Source: Paraspadella gotoi (lineage: Eukaryota; Chaetognatha). From it: a DNA stretch of 64,000 bases. Below are positions 19,979 through 32,435 of the stretch, piece by piece. The DNA lies in the NCBI GenBank assembly GCA_051294375.1, contig CM119267.1, positions 12,533,081 through 12,597,080 on the forward strand. The letters are read 5' to 3'. The stretch's first letter is position 1. Each line of letters starts with the position of its first letter. The notes under the pieces are model-generated. The model did not search any database. It was not told where the DNA came from and saw only the letters and a list, made by a program, of their open reading frames with translations. Made by a program: the position numbers and the translations under genes.

Positions 19979-22318
19979 GAAAAAACACCCGTGAAGGATT
20001 TTTATATGATTTATGTGGAGGAACGGCGGAGAGGGGGGAAAAAAGGAATCCGTTCATAATAGTATTGATAATGAGAAAAAAGAAGAGGATTTTTGGTACA
20101 ATTTTATACAGGTTACCATTGGTTATACCGTCGTTATTTCAAAGTTTTCATTAAAACGCTGTCATTGTTGTAATTAACCGCGATTGAATGTCATAATTAG
20201 GGTAGACCGCACTCAAATGGGGAGTGAGTCAAAAAATTAGAGTGAGTACATGCTTTATGGCTCTATTACCCTAGGCCTATACCATAGTAATTATTTAAAT
20301 ATTTATTTTTAAAGAATAGGAAATGCCAAAAAAAATTTTTCTGAAATCTTTAAGATTTTAAAGACCAGATTCAGATAGCTTATAAAAAGTTGTCTTCACA
20401 AAGTATAATTCTTTTTTTAAATTATTTATGGAAAGTTTTTTTTATTTTTAATTAGAAAACTAATAGTTTTAAAAGCTTAATTATATTTCTTGATCATTTT
20501 TTATGCTCTTATTTCAAGAATCCCATCACAAAATTTTAAGATTTCAAAAAAAAATGTTTTTCTATATAGTAAATGTTTTGGTGGTCTATTATAGATCTTT
20601 AAGCTGTTTGTGGCGCCATGTAAAACCAGCCTCCTTCAATAAACTTATTTAATAGGATAGTACCTCAGAAGAAAGGCATTTTTAACCAAAAAAATTTTAA
20701 ATACTATAATCTATAAGATTATTAACATTTAAATTTCATCGGCTATCATAATGAGCTCCATTCGCCAAATAAACTCTTCTGCCTTCCCTTCACTTCTTTT
20801 TAGTTGCGCCGCGAGTACTCGCGGAGCAACTTTAATTAAGTCACTTTTCGGTCGGCTGTCGGGTCGGTCGGTATTGTCTGTCCCGTCGCGTTCTGTCCCA
20901 CTTTAATTTAAAATCAATAATTTCCCATAGTTGGTTGCTCATTTTGTTAAGACAGAAAAAAACCTTAAATCTAAAGGGACTGCTAGCGCCGCCTTCAGGA
21001 AATCTATAAAACTATAAGGATAAAAGACCGTTTATTGATTACAATTACAATTTGATGGCAGTGCATCTCATAAATACATGGGCTAAGAAAGGTTTTTAGT
21101 CATGTCATTCATATCATTCATATTCAATATGGATCAAAAGGCAATACACGTGAAAAAAGTCACTGCGGCGCAACACATTATATGAAATTTGATCTTGTTT
21201 TCCTATTCTATCTCTCTCTATCTCTGTCTCCTGATCTCTCTCTTATCTCCAACCTCTTCTTTCTAATCCTCTCCTTCTCATTCTCTTTCTTCTTCTCCTC
21301 ACTTTTCCTTCCTCCCTTCCTTCCTCCTTGCCCTCTCCCCACTCCCTTCCTACCCCCTCTCTTCCTCTCACCCTTCCCCTCCCTTCCTCGCCCGAACCAA
21401 ATTCGCACCAAAATGAAAATGAGCTGAGGTGAGTGGCCCGCCAGAGGCTAACAAAGGAATGATCTTAAAAAAGCGAAATTTAAAAATGGCCGCGGACTTT
21501 TATGAGTCTTTATTTTTCCATATCCTCCTTTGTCTTCTCTCGAGGGTTTCCGAGGATGATGAATATTTAGAAAAATATAATATTTGTGGGGTTTAAAAAG
21601 AGATAGCCTAGAGCGAGAGCGAGAGAGAGAGAGAGAGAGGAGAAGAGAGGCGCGAATAAAATCACTAAAACAGTCAGATTCTATTTCTTGTTTTTCTTGG
21701 CATAATTACTTTTCATGCAGGAAAGGAAGGAGGATATTGAATATATGTACTGGTCAGAACGAGGATGAGACGAAGACAGAAATTGGGATGGAAAGAGAAT
21801 GGAACCGCGATGTATGCAAGATGAGACTGGGTTCAAAATACATTTTTTTCTTCATTTATCATCGTTTTGTTCCGGGATTTTTAAACTTTAATAAGAAGAT
21901 TTTATATATTTTCTCTGACAACTGCCTCCGGGAATGTCTTTATCTAAGCTTCCTTCTTCATCGTATGGTCGCGAGAGAAGCCGCGTTACTAACTCTCGCC
22001 ACTTTCTCTCCTTCTTTCCCTCTCTCTTTCTCTTTCCTTAACCAGGGTCGCATTCTCTTGTTCAGTCTTATCTCAATTATCATGTTCCTGTTATTTTAAC
22101 CTGCCAATAAACCTATATTATGTGCCTCTACACTTCCTCACTTCTCGGTTTCTGCGATGTTCTTCAATTTTCTTGTTTCCTACATTTTTCTATTGTCCTT
22201 TTTTATTCCCTTTTTTCTCAGGATCATCTTTTTTTTTTCCTCTTTTCAATCGAGTTTCTCTTTTTTTGAATTGATTCGTTTCGTGAAGTGAAATGGCAAT
22301 TGATGCTCTCTCTCTCTC
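19979..22318. repeat. Copy 2 of the 2.2-kb duplication
   Basis: Begins with the same sequence as 17729 and ends as copy 1 ends. Differences are mainly small indels. Confidence 0.8.
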
Positions 22319-22698
22319 CTCTCTTCTCTCTCTTTCACTCTCTCTCTCTCTCATGCGAACATTTGTTTCTTTTTTCTCTCTTTTCAATCGAGTCTCTTTT
22401 TTTTGAATTAATTCGTTTTGTGAAGTAAAATGGCAATGACGCTCTCTTCTCTCTCTCTCTTCTCTCTCTCTTTCTCTCATGTGAACTTTGTTTCTTTTTT
22501 CTCTCTTTTCAATCGAGTTCTTCTTTTTTTAATTCATTCATTTCGTTAAGTGAAATAGCAATGACGCTCTCTCTCTCTCTCTCTCTTTCCACTCTCCTCT
22601 CTCTCTCTCATGTGAACATTTGTTTCTTTTTTCTCTCTTTTCAATCGAGTTCTCTTTTTTGAATTCATTTCGTTTTATGAAGTAAAATGGCAATGACG

Positions 22699-22732
<34 letters not shown>

Positions 22733-23215
22733 ATGTGAACATTTGTTTTTTTTTCTCTCTTTTTTTTAATTCATTCGTTTCGTGAAGTGAAATGGCAATG
22801 ACGCGCTCCCCTCTTCTCATGTGAACATTTGTTTCTTTTTTCTCTTTTCAATCGATCTCTTTTTTTTAATTCATTCGTTTTGTTAAGTGAAATAGCAATG
22901 ACGCTCTCTCTTTCTCTTTCACTCTCTCTCTCTCTTTCTCTCTCTCCTATGTGAACATTTGTTTCTTTTTTCTCTCTTTTCAATCGAGTTCTCTTTTTTT
23001 TAATTCATTGTTTCGTTAAGTGAAATAGCAATGACGCTTCTCTCTCTCTCTTCACTCTCTCTCTCTCTCTCTCTCTCTAATGTGAAACATTTGTTTCTTT
23101 TTTCTCTCTTTTCAATCGAGTTCTCTTTTTTTGAATTCATTTTTCGTGAAGTGAAAATGGCCAATGACCGTCTCTCTCTCTCTCTCTCTCTCTCTTTTTC
23201 TCTCCCTCTCCAATG
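22290..23215. repeat. Minisatellite, about nine units of 90-110 bases
   Basis: Each unit contains TTTTCAATCGAGTTCTCTTT, GAAGTGAAATGGCAATGACG, a (TC)n stretch of variable length and TCATGTGAACATTTG. Confidence 0.8.
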
Positions 23216-23914
23216 TAAACAGTTGTTTCAATTCATATTAAGAAAACCTGTTCCCACAATGTAACCATTTCGAACAAGTAAACTCGATCGAACCGAAACC
23301 GAATTTCGAGAAGGTCAGGTCATGTAAGTTTTTCCTTCCCACCTCATTCGCCGTTTAGTACGAATCGTAAACAGAATTGGAGTCATAAAAGGCATCTGTT
23401 GTGACCGAAGTGAACTTACCCCCTTACCACCGTGTCCTCTTCCTTTGGAATCCCACCTGCTTCTTTGCATTTCCGTCGGTCCCTAGTCTCTTCCGGCCCC
23501 TTTGTCCCAACCCGGCCCGGCCTCGGGGCCCGCATTGTATGGGCGCGGCGCCGGTGGTGGGCTTGAAGTCACAACTCACAACCTCTGAAGACAATAAACT
23601 AAGACGTCCTTCATACGCTATATTACATTCTTCCCCTGGAAAATTCGTTTGTCTTTCTGCTATTTTTCTGCCTTTTGTTTTTTTATTATTTAACAGTTAA
23701 CACACACAAACAGGTAAACGTTTTACATGTAGTAAGACATTACCCATTACCAATAAAGCTTCAAATAAAGTTATTATTATTTCTTATCCTATAACGCTTC
23801 CGGGTCCACACATAGTTGCTAGTTTTCAGTAGCTTGCGATATATCGTCTAAATTTCTATCGAGGAAATGAAAGAAACCCACCTGAACGTACTTTTTTTTA
23901 ACTGACGTAAATTC

Positions 23915-24160
23915 TAGCCTATGGCAACAGCTGGGTTGGTTGTGATGCCCATTGGGATGGGACATCTCTCTGTTGGCTTTGGGGGCTTCCGACCCTCAGT
24001 GACGCCACCTGTCACTGGCGCGGTTAACCTAGGACGGATTCGCTTTGCACAGAGGGAAGTCATTAGGACTGTGGATGGAACGCAAAGCCCGGGATGGTGC
24101 GTTCCCATACTGAGCCAATGGGATTGGCTGAACGACGATGGATGTGAGGTGGTGTGAATA
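23915..24160 (-). repeat. tRNA-derived SINE, reverse orientation
   Basis: Reverse complement of the 11945 family: the tail (CCACCTGTCACTGGCG) lies at about 24006-24021 and the head (GGGATGGTGCGTTCC) at 24091-24105. Confidence 0.55.
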
Positions 24161-24699
24161 ATATTCACTGAATATACCAACACAAGCCTTTGCTTTTCTT
24201 TTAAAATTCTGATAAAAAAAAGGGTGACGACTACGACTTTGACCACAATCAAAACCCTAAAATCCTCCGCCCACCCTTCGCTCTCCTCCCCCCTCGCCGC
24301 TCCCAAATTCCCTTACCCCCTCCTCCCTACAGGATAACGTTTCGCTTTTTTCCAGCTCGCTCGTTTCTTCGGATCCTTTGGCAAACTTTGTGGCCCGTGA
24401 AGAGGAAAAAAAGAGGAAAGAAGGAGAGAAGGAAGAAAAAAATGAGGGAAGAAAGAAAAAAAGAAACAAGTGGGAGGAACGAGTTTCGCCGCCATTTTAT
24501 TTCTTTCGTGACAAAAAAATGGTGGTAGACTTCGACCCGGGTTGCCAGCGAAAAAAAGGGGGGGACAGAGAGGGAGAGATAGAGAAGGAGAAGGGGGGAA
24601 GGAGAGACAATTTCGTCGTCGTCCTCGTCGTCGTCTTTGCCCAGGGATCTGCCCTTGTCGTTGAACGTTATTGTCTCGTTTTATTTTTTTTTCTTTTCC

Positions 24700-24830
24700 G
24701 GTTGCGACAAGAAAAAGGCAGATCCCGACTCTATAGACTATAATACACTTTATCGGTCCGTCGGTCCACCCCTTAAATCTTGACTGGCATTCACTTATAT
24801 CATGTCAGAACATCTAATTATAATAGTGGA
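24700..24830 (+). repeat. Dispersed repeat with GGTCCGTCGGTCC, three copies in window
   Basis: The other copies are at 34246-34372 (minus) and 63794-63930 (plus). The last two carry a palindrome of GGATCTGCT and AGCAGATCC separated by a few bases. Confidence 0.6.
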
Positions 24831-25609
24831 GGACGGAATTTTTAGTAATAAGAATTCGAAACCAAAAAGAAAATGAACGTGAGTTTATTTTTAGTATAAC
24901 ATCGCGCGGGATTAAAATAACAATGCCTTTTATAAGAACTACTTTGTTATGAAAGTAGGAATGTGAAAAGGGAATGGAATTTTAGGCCGAGAAATATTAT
25001 TTACATTTTTGTAATTTCCAGAATTCTCTCTCTCAATCTTCACTCGGCCAAGCTACTAAAATTTCAAAGAACAAAATAATATTTCTTAAAACAATACTAT
25101 AAATTTACTCAGGGTCAAAAAATTATTTTTAGCCAAAATAACACTATAAAATTCATATGGTTATACTTTAAATGTATCAGTCAATGAATTCGCGAATATA
25201 TATAAGGGGAATTAATTTCAATTCTTATTTCAGACACTCTTTCAAAAAAAATTTCATAAGCTAACAATTTTTCAATCTAACAAAAGATATGTTTGCCATA
25301 CTCTTTCTTTTTACGGTAAGTCGATGACCTTTTGTCCGTCGGTCCGTCCGTCCGTCCGTCTCTCTGTCTGTTCGTCCGTCCGTCCATCCCACCTTAGCAA
25401 AAAACACCAATTACTCGTGATGGGATGGATGGATTAGAATAAAATTTTGTGTGTGGGTAGGAAAGTGTGTGATTGAGCTGGAAATTAAATTTTGATTTAA
25501 TCATCTGAGTGGAAATGAGTTTAAACTTTAAATGGAAAAAAATAAAAAAAATATATTTCACTGTAGTCGGGCATTGCCTAGGTTCACCCCGCCTATAAGC
25601 ATAACACCT

Positions 25610-25805
25610 TCAGTCCTGACCCGGTGGCTCATCGAGTAAAGCCATCAGCTTATGTCCACTAGGTACCGGGTTCAATCCCAACCTGGTACCTACCCTGCGG
25701 GAAGTGTGAGGACGGTTGTAAGCCGCCTTGGGGGTGTGGCAAACCCTGAAGCCTGGTTCTAAGCCCAGGACCCGTTCCATAGCTACTAAAGGGGGTTATA
25801 GAAGT
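25610..25805 (+). repeat. tRNA-derived SINE between two copies of another repeat
   Basis: A-box-like GGTGGCTCATCGAGTAAAG and B box GGGTTCAATCCC, then a GCGGGAAGTGTGAGGACGG body. It lies between two copies of a dispersed repeat (25380-25560 and 25855-25965), both containing GGTAGGAAAGTGTGTGATT. Confidence 0.6.
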
Positions 25806-26891
25806 TACGGATAGTCATCTTCAGCCCACTTAGCGCCTTATCCACATTATTACTTGAACGCCAATTACTCATGAGTTTTGTATGTGGGTAGGAAAGTGTG
25901 TGATTAGGCTGGAAATTAAGTTTTGATGGAATCGTCTGAGTGAAAATGAGTTTAAATTGAAAAAAAAACAAAAAACCTGTTTAACTAATTGATTTTGCTT
26001 CTTTTTCTTTTTATATTAAATGTAAATGCAAGATGTATTAATTAATAATATAATTAATTAGCTAATTAGTCAATTAATTAATCAATAGTTAATTAATCAA
26101 TCAATAAGTCAATCAAGTAATTATTCAATCAATCAATTTATTTATCAATTAATTAATTATTCAATCAATCAATTTTTTTAACTATTTATTAATTAATCAA
26201 TCAACCAATCAATCAAGTCAATCGTTATCAGCATTATTGTCGTCGTCGTCATTGTCTTTGTCATTGCTTTTGTCCTGGTTAGTAAGTCAGGCCAAAATTT
26301 AACATTTTTTAAAATATGAAAAAGTCTGCAATAAAAGTCTTTTGTCCTTTTACAACCAAATTGACTTATGATTATAGATTTTGATTAAATATTTTTTCCT
26401 CATGCATGGAAGTATTTTAATATTTAACAATATATAAAAAATGCTTAAAAAATTTTTTAAAGAAATTTAAATTTTTAAAAATGGATTCTAATAAATATTA
26501 AAAAGTTATATAAAGGTTATTACTACAAATTTCAAAAAATTAAATGATAAATGGGCTAAAATTTAAAAAACCTTAAAAAATCATCATCATCATCATCATT
26601 CATTAAATTTTATAGTTTTTGTTAATTTTCATAGATAATCATTAAAATTTCAAAAAGTTGTATTAATAACCTTCATCTCACTTTTCAAGCTCTATCAGAA
26701 TCCGTTAAAAAAAATTAAATTTATTAAAATTTTTTTTTACATTATATAGTATTCGGATAATATAACAAAGCTTCCATGCGTTTAACTATAAGATAAATCT
26801 TAATTTTTTTTTATTTTCACGATCTTTAATAAACACATTAACAATATTTATATCGGACTTCTGTTAGTTTGTAACCTGTTCCGCCTTACTG

Positions 26892-27048
26892 GTTAGTGAC
26901 GAAATTATTTAAAAACAAACATTTTGGATCATATTAATTAATTAATTAATAAATTGACTAAATAATTTAATTTAATTTATTTAATTAATTAAATAAAATT
27001 AATTAATTTGATCCGAAGTGTTTGTTTTTCGGTAATTTCGTCACTAAC
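26892..27048. repeat. Inverted-repeat element with 40-base arms
   Basis: Arms at 26892-26931 (GTTAGTGACGAAATTA...) and 27009-27048 match as reverse complements with few differences. The 77-base centre is made of AATT-rich words. It can fold into a long hairpin. Confidence 0.5.
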
Positions 27049-28039
27049 AAGGACAATGATCGCTCATGATCGCGGGCAGATCCGACATTGTTTGCTCAAA
27101 CTTGTTTTTTAAAAGCTTAAAACTGATTTTATGTAAAACGGGTTACGTCGCGGAGTAAAAATACTCGAGCCATGTCGTGAAATGCCTACTGTTTACTTTT
27201 ACGTGAGTGAAACTTGTTTAAAAAAAAAGGAATTTTAACGATTGAAGGAGTCGAACGTTTAACGCGTCAACAACTTCTTTCCTTTTATTTATGAATCCTT
27301 GAATCCGGGAAAAAGGTCAAATCCTGACCTTTGCTCTTTGCACACCCGATGCTATAAATAAATCGAGCAAATTTCTGACGATGACCTTGTCTAGAAATAA
27401 GGTACATTAATATTACATTATTGCAAAGAGGTTTTAACAGTTTGCTGAAGAGCGGGAGAAAATTTGATGGCCAGGTAAAAATTTAATTTGATAAACAAAT
27501 ATGAATACTTTTTATGACAGCTCCTAGCATGTAAATTAAATTCTACTGAAGTTTAATTTGTGTTTTGTCAAAAGCCCTACTTCCCCCTTCCCCACGATTT
27601 CCTCGATTCGATATTCACCGTCCAATCTCATTTCTCGAGGCGCGAATCAATTGAACTGACCAAAGTCCAAGAGTTATGGGAATTCGTTGCTTAAATAAAA
27701 AAGTACCCTTCGGCGAGGGAGGGACAAAGCAAAACCAATTTGGACGGCCGTCGTCGTCGTTGTTGTCAGTTTTTCAATTGATTGCTCAATGTGCAATGGA
27801 GATGCGATGTAGATTTTTTCCTACAAACGAATGCTGAGGACGACAAATTTGACGGAAAAAAAATTGTCGCGGTTTGGAAAAGTCAGTTAATTTTATTGTC
27901 AAAAATATTTTTTGGCTAATAAATAAGTTTTAATAGGTAATATGACCTCCCTAGCATAAAATTATTTAATGCATACAAATACTTCCAAAAGAGGTTGTCT
28001 CTAACTGCTTTCACCTCTTTTTAATTAAGAGGACTACTG

Positions 28040-28247
28040 AAGAGGCTGGTTTTACAGGGCGCCACACCCGCAGCGGTGTCACCTCGTGGCGACAGCGAGA
28101 CAGCATGTTCATGTAGTCCAGAGCTTTGGATCTGGCAGTAGGCCCATGCCTACAGGCGGGTTACCCGGTCCATCCCACTTTCTACATGACAACCTCAGGG
28201 CTCGAACCAGGGAGGCACATTAGTCAACTGAGCCACTGAGGCGCTGC
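28040..28247 (-). repeat. tRNA-derived SINE, reverse orientation
   Basis: On the minus strand the head reads AGTGGCTCAGTTGACT (A box) and GGTTCGAGCCC (B box). The body ends TAACCCGCCTGTAGGCATGG, which resembles the element at 41577-41808. Confidence 0.65.
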
Positions 28248-28440
28248 GAAAGAATCAGCTTTAATACATCTGTGGTGATAGGACCACCAGACTACTCACA
28301 TTATTGTTAATATTATATCTCTGACAAGATATTTTTTATCAGATTTGGGGCAAAAAATGGTCCTTGGCAAGCAGTGAAAAAGATTGATCCTCTATAAAGT
28401 AAACTAGGTTTGAGTTGTTGCTGCATAATGTAATAATTTA

Positions 28441-28870
28441 TTGTCTTTCACTACAACAAAATCTTCGAGCACCTTAATTCCGTTTTCCTCATGCCATTTT
28501 TGGGGGATTTTCGCTTTGTGTCCAGGAGCTCCATCCTCCATGAGGTTATCATCGCATCAATATTTGGTTACCATCGAAAGCTGGCTCGATCCTTATGCTT
28601 TTAAGATTTTTTTCAACTGGTTTTCAGAAGCCTTACGGTCTTATATTGCGAAACTTTCCAGGTCTTCGTCCTCACTCTTCGTGGACATGCAAGGTCGCCC
28701 GCTTCCAACAGCTCTTCAAGGTCTTCAGTTGCTTCAAATTTCTTGACAACTCTGCAGATGGCGGTTGGAGAAAAATTTAACTGATTGGCGATCCTATATT
28801 TTGACAAACCCGCCTTCTGAAGTTTAACAATTGCTTGGGGGTTAGCTGTTTTGAAGTTTCCATCGTAAAA
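28441..28870 (-). pseudogene. Tc1/mariner-type transposase remnant
   Basis: Minus-strand frames show an N-terminal helix-turn-helix (AIVKLQKAGLSKYRIANQ) at about 28843-28780 and, nearer 28441, a piece with DGAPGHKAK close to the middle acidic motif of Tc1/mariner transposases. The region between is shortened, a frame change separates the start from the helix-turn-helix, and the final catalytic part is missing. It is a dead copy. Confidence 0.6.
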
Positions 28871-30597
28871 AAATACGAAAAAACAAAAATGGAAAAATGT
28901 AAAATTTAAGACAAAATTTCGATCCTTTTTTTTATTTTAGCACAATGTAGCCTAGAAACCTCGTCATGGGCTCAAAGGAAAGATATTTGTCTTGGCTTTA
29001 AAATGACCAAGTTCTAATTTATAGGACGGCAGACAAGCGAGATAGTTTAAACTTTTGAGCAGATCTGTACTAGGGCGGATCATATGCATATATAATTTTT
29101 TCAAAATATGTTGCCTGTCGGCGATTCCTTTACCTAATGTAGTTTTATTTGATTTGACAACAAAAATTTTCCAAAAAATATTCAGGATCTACTGCAGATT
29201 TTACAATTTTTAAAAGAATCTTTAATTGCGATCTGTAATTGGTGGAAATTGGTCACGTGACCATTGAATTTTAGTTTTCGTTTTACCTAATAAAAAGTTG
29301 TTTCTCAGTTAAGCAATAGAAATTATACGTATTTAAAGCAATACATTAATATTTGAACAATATCAAAGAGAGAATGAGCGAGTGAAAGAAATAAATAAAG
29401 TCCCTGACCATAACAAAAGTTGTACGGACATACAATCGATTTCTTTCACTCTTTCTTTCTCTGTCTCTCTCTCTTTTTCTCTCTCTCTCTTTTGAAGAAT
29501 TATTCAAGCGTCCCCCATCAAGAAGCGAGTCGATGAGTTTCAAAACGTATGTTTAATGAGAGAAAACAGTAAAAAACCGGGTTTAGAAACTCGTAAAAAT
29601 AAATTTCTGACTGACGATCGTGACTCGGTCATAAAAACGAATAAACCGTTTCTTGGTAAAACATCGATTCAACCTCAGGATAAAAGTTTTATAAATAAAA
29701 TCTTCCCAGATCTGTACTAAAATTTTGAAAAAGTGGAATTTCTAGGCAGAGTGAATCAATACAATTTTGGTGCCAATTTATATAGTGCCATCGGATCGGA
29801 GGTAAGGGCAGAAATCCTTGGCGGATGGAAGCCCATCCGATCATTGGCTGGTGCCATTTGTCTCCTGGCCAATGAGAGAGTTCCATTCTGCTTCCGGCGG
29901 ATTTTACTCGAGTCGTCGATCTGATTTTGTTTGAGTTTGATTCCTCTGCGAAGACATTAATTTTTTCAACTGAGCAGAAATAAGAACTCGTAAATTATCA
30001 AGGGAATTTACCTTTTTTTGTGAAGGACGATGAAGTTGTCTTCGTCATCGCCATCCACATTGCATAATCCGGACTTTTCCGGAAGCTTTGTTTCGTAGTT
30101 TTTACTGTAGAAAATGTTTATCATTTTCTAATTTCTATGCCATGAGGTTCGGGCGTTTGGTTCGTTGGCCGTAGGTTAAAATGGCTTTAACATGTACAGG
30201 AATTTATAATCTTTAAATGACATAACAATGTCTAAATAAATGACGAATAAATCGTGAATAAGTTTATTTATTGTAAAGAATAAATAAATAAATAAATAAA
30301 TTGGTGTAAAAAATCCTTGGATTCTGTAAAAACTACGGTTCTATATGTCCGATCTTTTCCAGAGAAACAATTATGATCGAATAACAAGTGACGAGGTTTT
30401 CGGCTAAAGAATTGAAGAAGATTCCTTGGGGGGTTTCTCAGTTTCAGATGAGAACGTTGTTTGAGCAGTGCTTAATCTCGACTTAATATTAACTCAATCC
30501 ATATATCAAAAGATAAAAATAGAATAATAACTTTATTAAGTATTCAATATCCAATAATCATTGAAAGACGTGCATCAGAATGACAGAGAGCCAAAAT

Positions 30598-30740
30598 GCA
30601 GCAGCAGCAGTAGAACTGATACGCAGCAACAGTAGCAGTAGAACCAAGATGCAGCAACAGAGCCGAGACGCAGCAACAGTAGCAGCAGAGCCGAGACGCA
30701 GCAACAGTAGCAGTAGAACCAAGATGTAGCAACAGAAAAA
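30598..30740. repeat. Minisatellite of CAGCAACAG-rich units
   Basis: Units of about 45 bases built from CAGCAACAGTAGCAG and AGAACCAAGATG or AGAGCCGAGACG. Confidence 0.75.
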
Positions 30741-31260
30741 AAATGACCAGGGAAAAATGACCAGACGCGAGGTTACAAAATCTTACAGTTTGTTTATTTA
30801 TATCCTTTCCAAAAAATATAAATTTTAAGACTTACTAACTTTATAAACAAATAAATATTACTGTTGAGATAAAATGGTGCAGATTTTAATTTATTTGCCA
30901 ATATTTCAATTTATATTGAGAAGTCATTTGTCCTTTAATCTCATTTGCATATTATAGTGCGGTAAAATTTTAAAACATAAATATTCAATAATGCACTTTA
31001 CATTTAAATAAAAATAACTTTATTTAAGTACATGGTCGGAAAGTACATGAATCACAGACAGGCAAGGCCTAACTCTGAACTCGATCCGGCCTAATCTGTA
31101 CACATTAAGGCGTAGTGAAAGTTACATGGATAATTTTTATATTGGTTGTACCAATTTCATATGAAAATTCGTAAAAGTCAATTATGAACAACATACTACC
31201 ATCAGTGAACATAAATGTTGTAAAAAAAAAAATTAAATTTTTATGTTTTTTTAATTTTTC

Positions 31261-31650
31261 GCAGTAGGCTATCATTTATATAATGTATCTAACACTTATA
31301 AATCGAAATTTTCAAAATAGGCTTTCTTAATTTTGATTGCATGATAATCGAATTCCTCGTAAGAAGTTGATAAACGAAATATAAGTCATTTTAAAAAATT
31401 CTTTACATTAAGTGGGTTAAAAATTAAAAAAACTATATTTAATATGGAAAAGTTAATTTTCAGGCTTAAAATATAGCTTTTTCATCATTTTTGACGCCAC
31501 TTAATGAAGGAATTTTTCAAAAAGAAGTTATATTTCTTCTTATCAACTTTTTATGACGAATCCAAATCTGCAAAAAAAATCTTACAGAAAAACTGTTTTA
31601 AAATTTTAACATTTATTGGTTTAGTACTAGTAATAAATATGGCCTACTGC
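31261..31650. repeat. AT-rich dispersed repeat, second copy
   Basis: Same family as 53832-54110, longer by about 110 bases. Confidence 0.45.
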
Positions 31651-31944
31651 AATAAATTGTAAAATTTGTTATAATTTTTTTATTACATAAATGTTCATTA
31701 ATATAAGTTGTTCGTTCCTCTCACTTTTAGAATTTTAATTAAAGTTTTAAATTTAGAAAATTTACTACACCTTAGTACAAGCATACGTCTTTAATTTACT
31801 TGCGTGCGAGTATGAAACTGTAAAAGACGTGTAATATTCGACACGCGCTTGGCGACTCGTACTGCTCTTTCATGCGTTGACCCCCGCCGTCGCGTCGGCG
31901 TCGGCGTCGCACTCTTGAAAAGAAGATGAAAAAGATTTTTACGA

Positions 31945-32046
31945 TTATCGCTTGCCAGCCTTCGGCGGCGCGGGCGACGCGATCCGACGACGCGGCCGGT
32001 CGACGCGACCCCCTGTGGTCGCTGCCTTATAGCCTCCTCCGACGAA
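31945..32046 (-). CDS. Candidate terminal coding exon in a CpG-rich island
   Basis: On the minus strand a pyrimidine-rich acceptor (GTTTGTGCTTGCAG) precedes a 33-codon frame beginning FVGGGYKAATTGGRVD, rich in Arg/Pro and ending KAGKR then TAA. The CpG density is far above the flanks. A second frame from the same acceptor is also open, for about 85 codons, so the reading frame is not settled. No partner exons were found. I do not recognise the protein. Confidence 0.3.
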   Translation of the reverse strand, partial: FVGGGYKAATTGGRVDRPRRRIASPAPPKAGKR

Positions 32047-32435
32047 CTGCAAGCACAAACTTAAAAAAATTGGCGCCAAAAAACTAGAAAAACCGTGGCA
32101 GGACTTGATCATATGAAATATTAAATATTAAATATCAAATCTGTCTCACAAGCTTTCAATCAAGACTATGTCACAGTCCAGTTTATTTTCAAAGAAATAA
32201 AGCAATAATGATTGTAAATTTGTTGAATTTTTTTCAGTTTTTCATACCAGAGTTAAATTTTTGTTAAGAATTATGAGCTGTGCGCTTCAAAGACTTCTTT
32301 CTTCCTCTCTGCAGCAAAGATACTAAAGTTATTTTTAGGATGGAAGATATGATTTATATAAGTTGACCTCAGGGTAGCCATAGCCGATGAATTTTAAGTG
32401 CTAATGTATACAGCGTTAAAAAAATCTATCATAAG

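Noticed and set aside
25380-25970. Regularly spaced repeats that could suggest a CRISPR-like array
   Set aside because: Only two copies of a dispersed repeat with a SINE between them, in an animal genome; no spacers.
29689-29930. Overlapping frames on both strands around 29.8 kb
   Set aside because: Both strands are open over the same stretch and no motif or splice signal favours either; probably a repeat.
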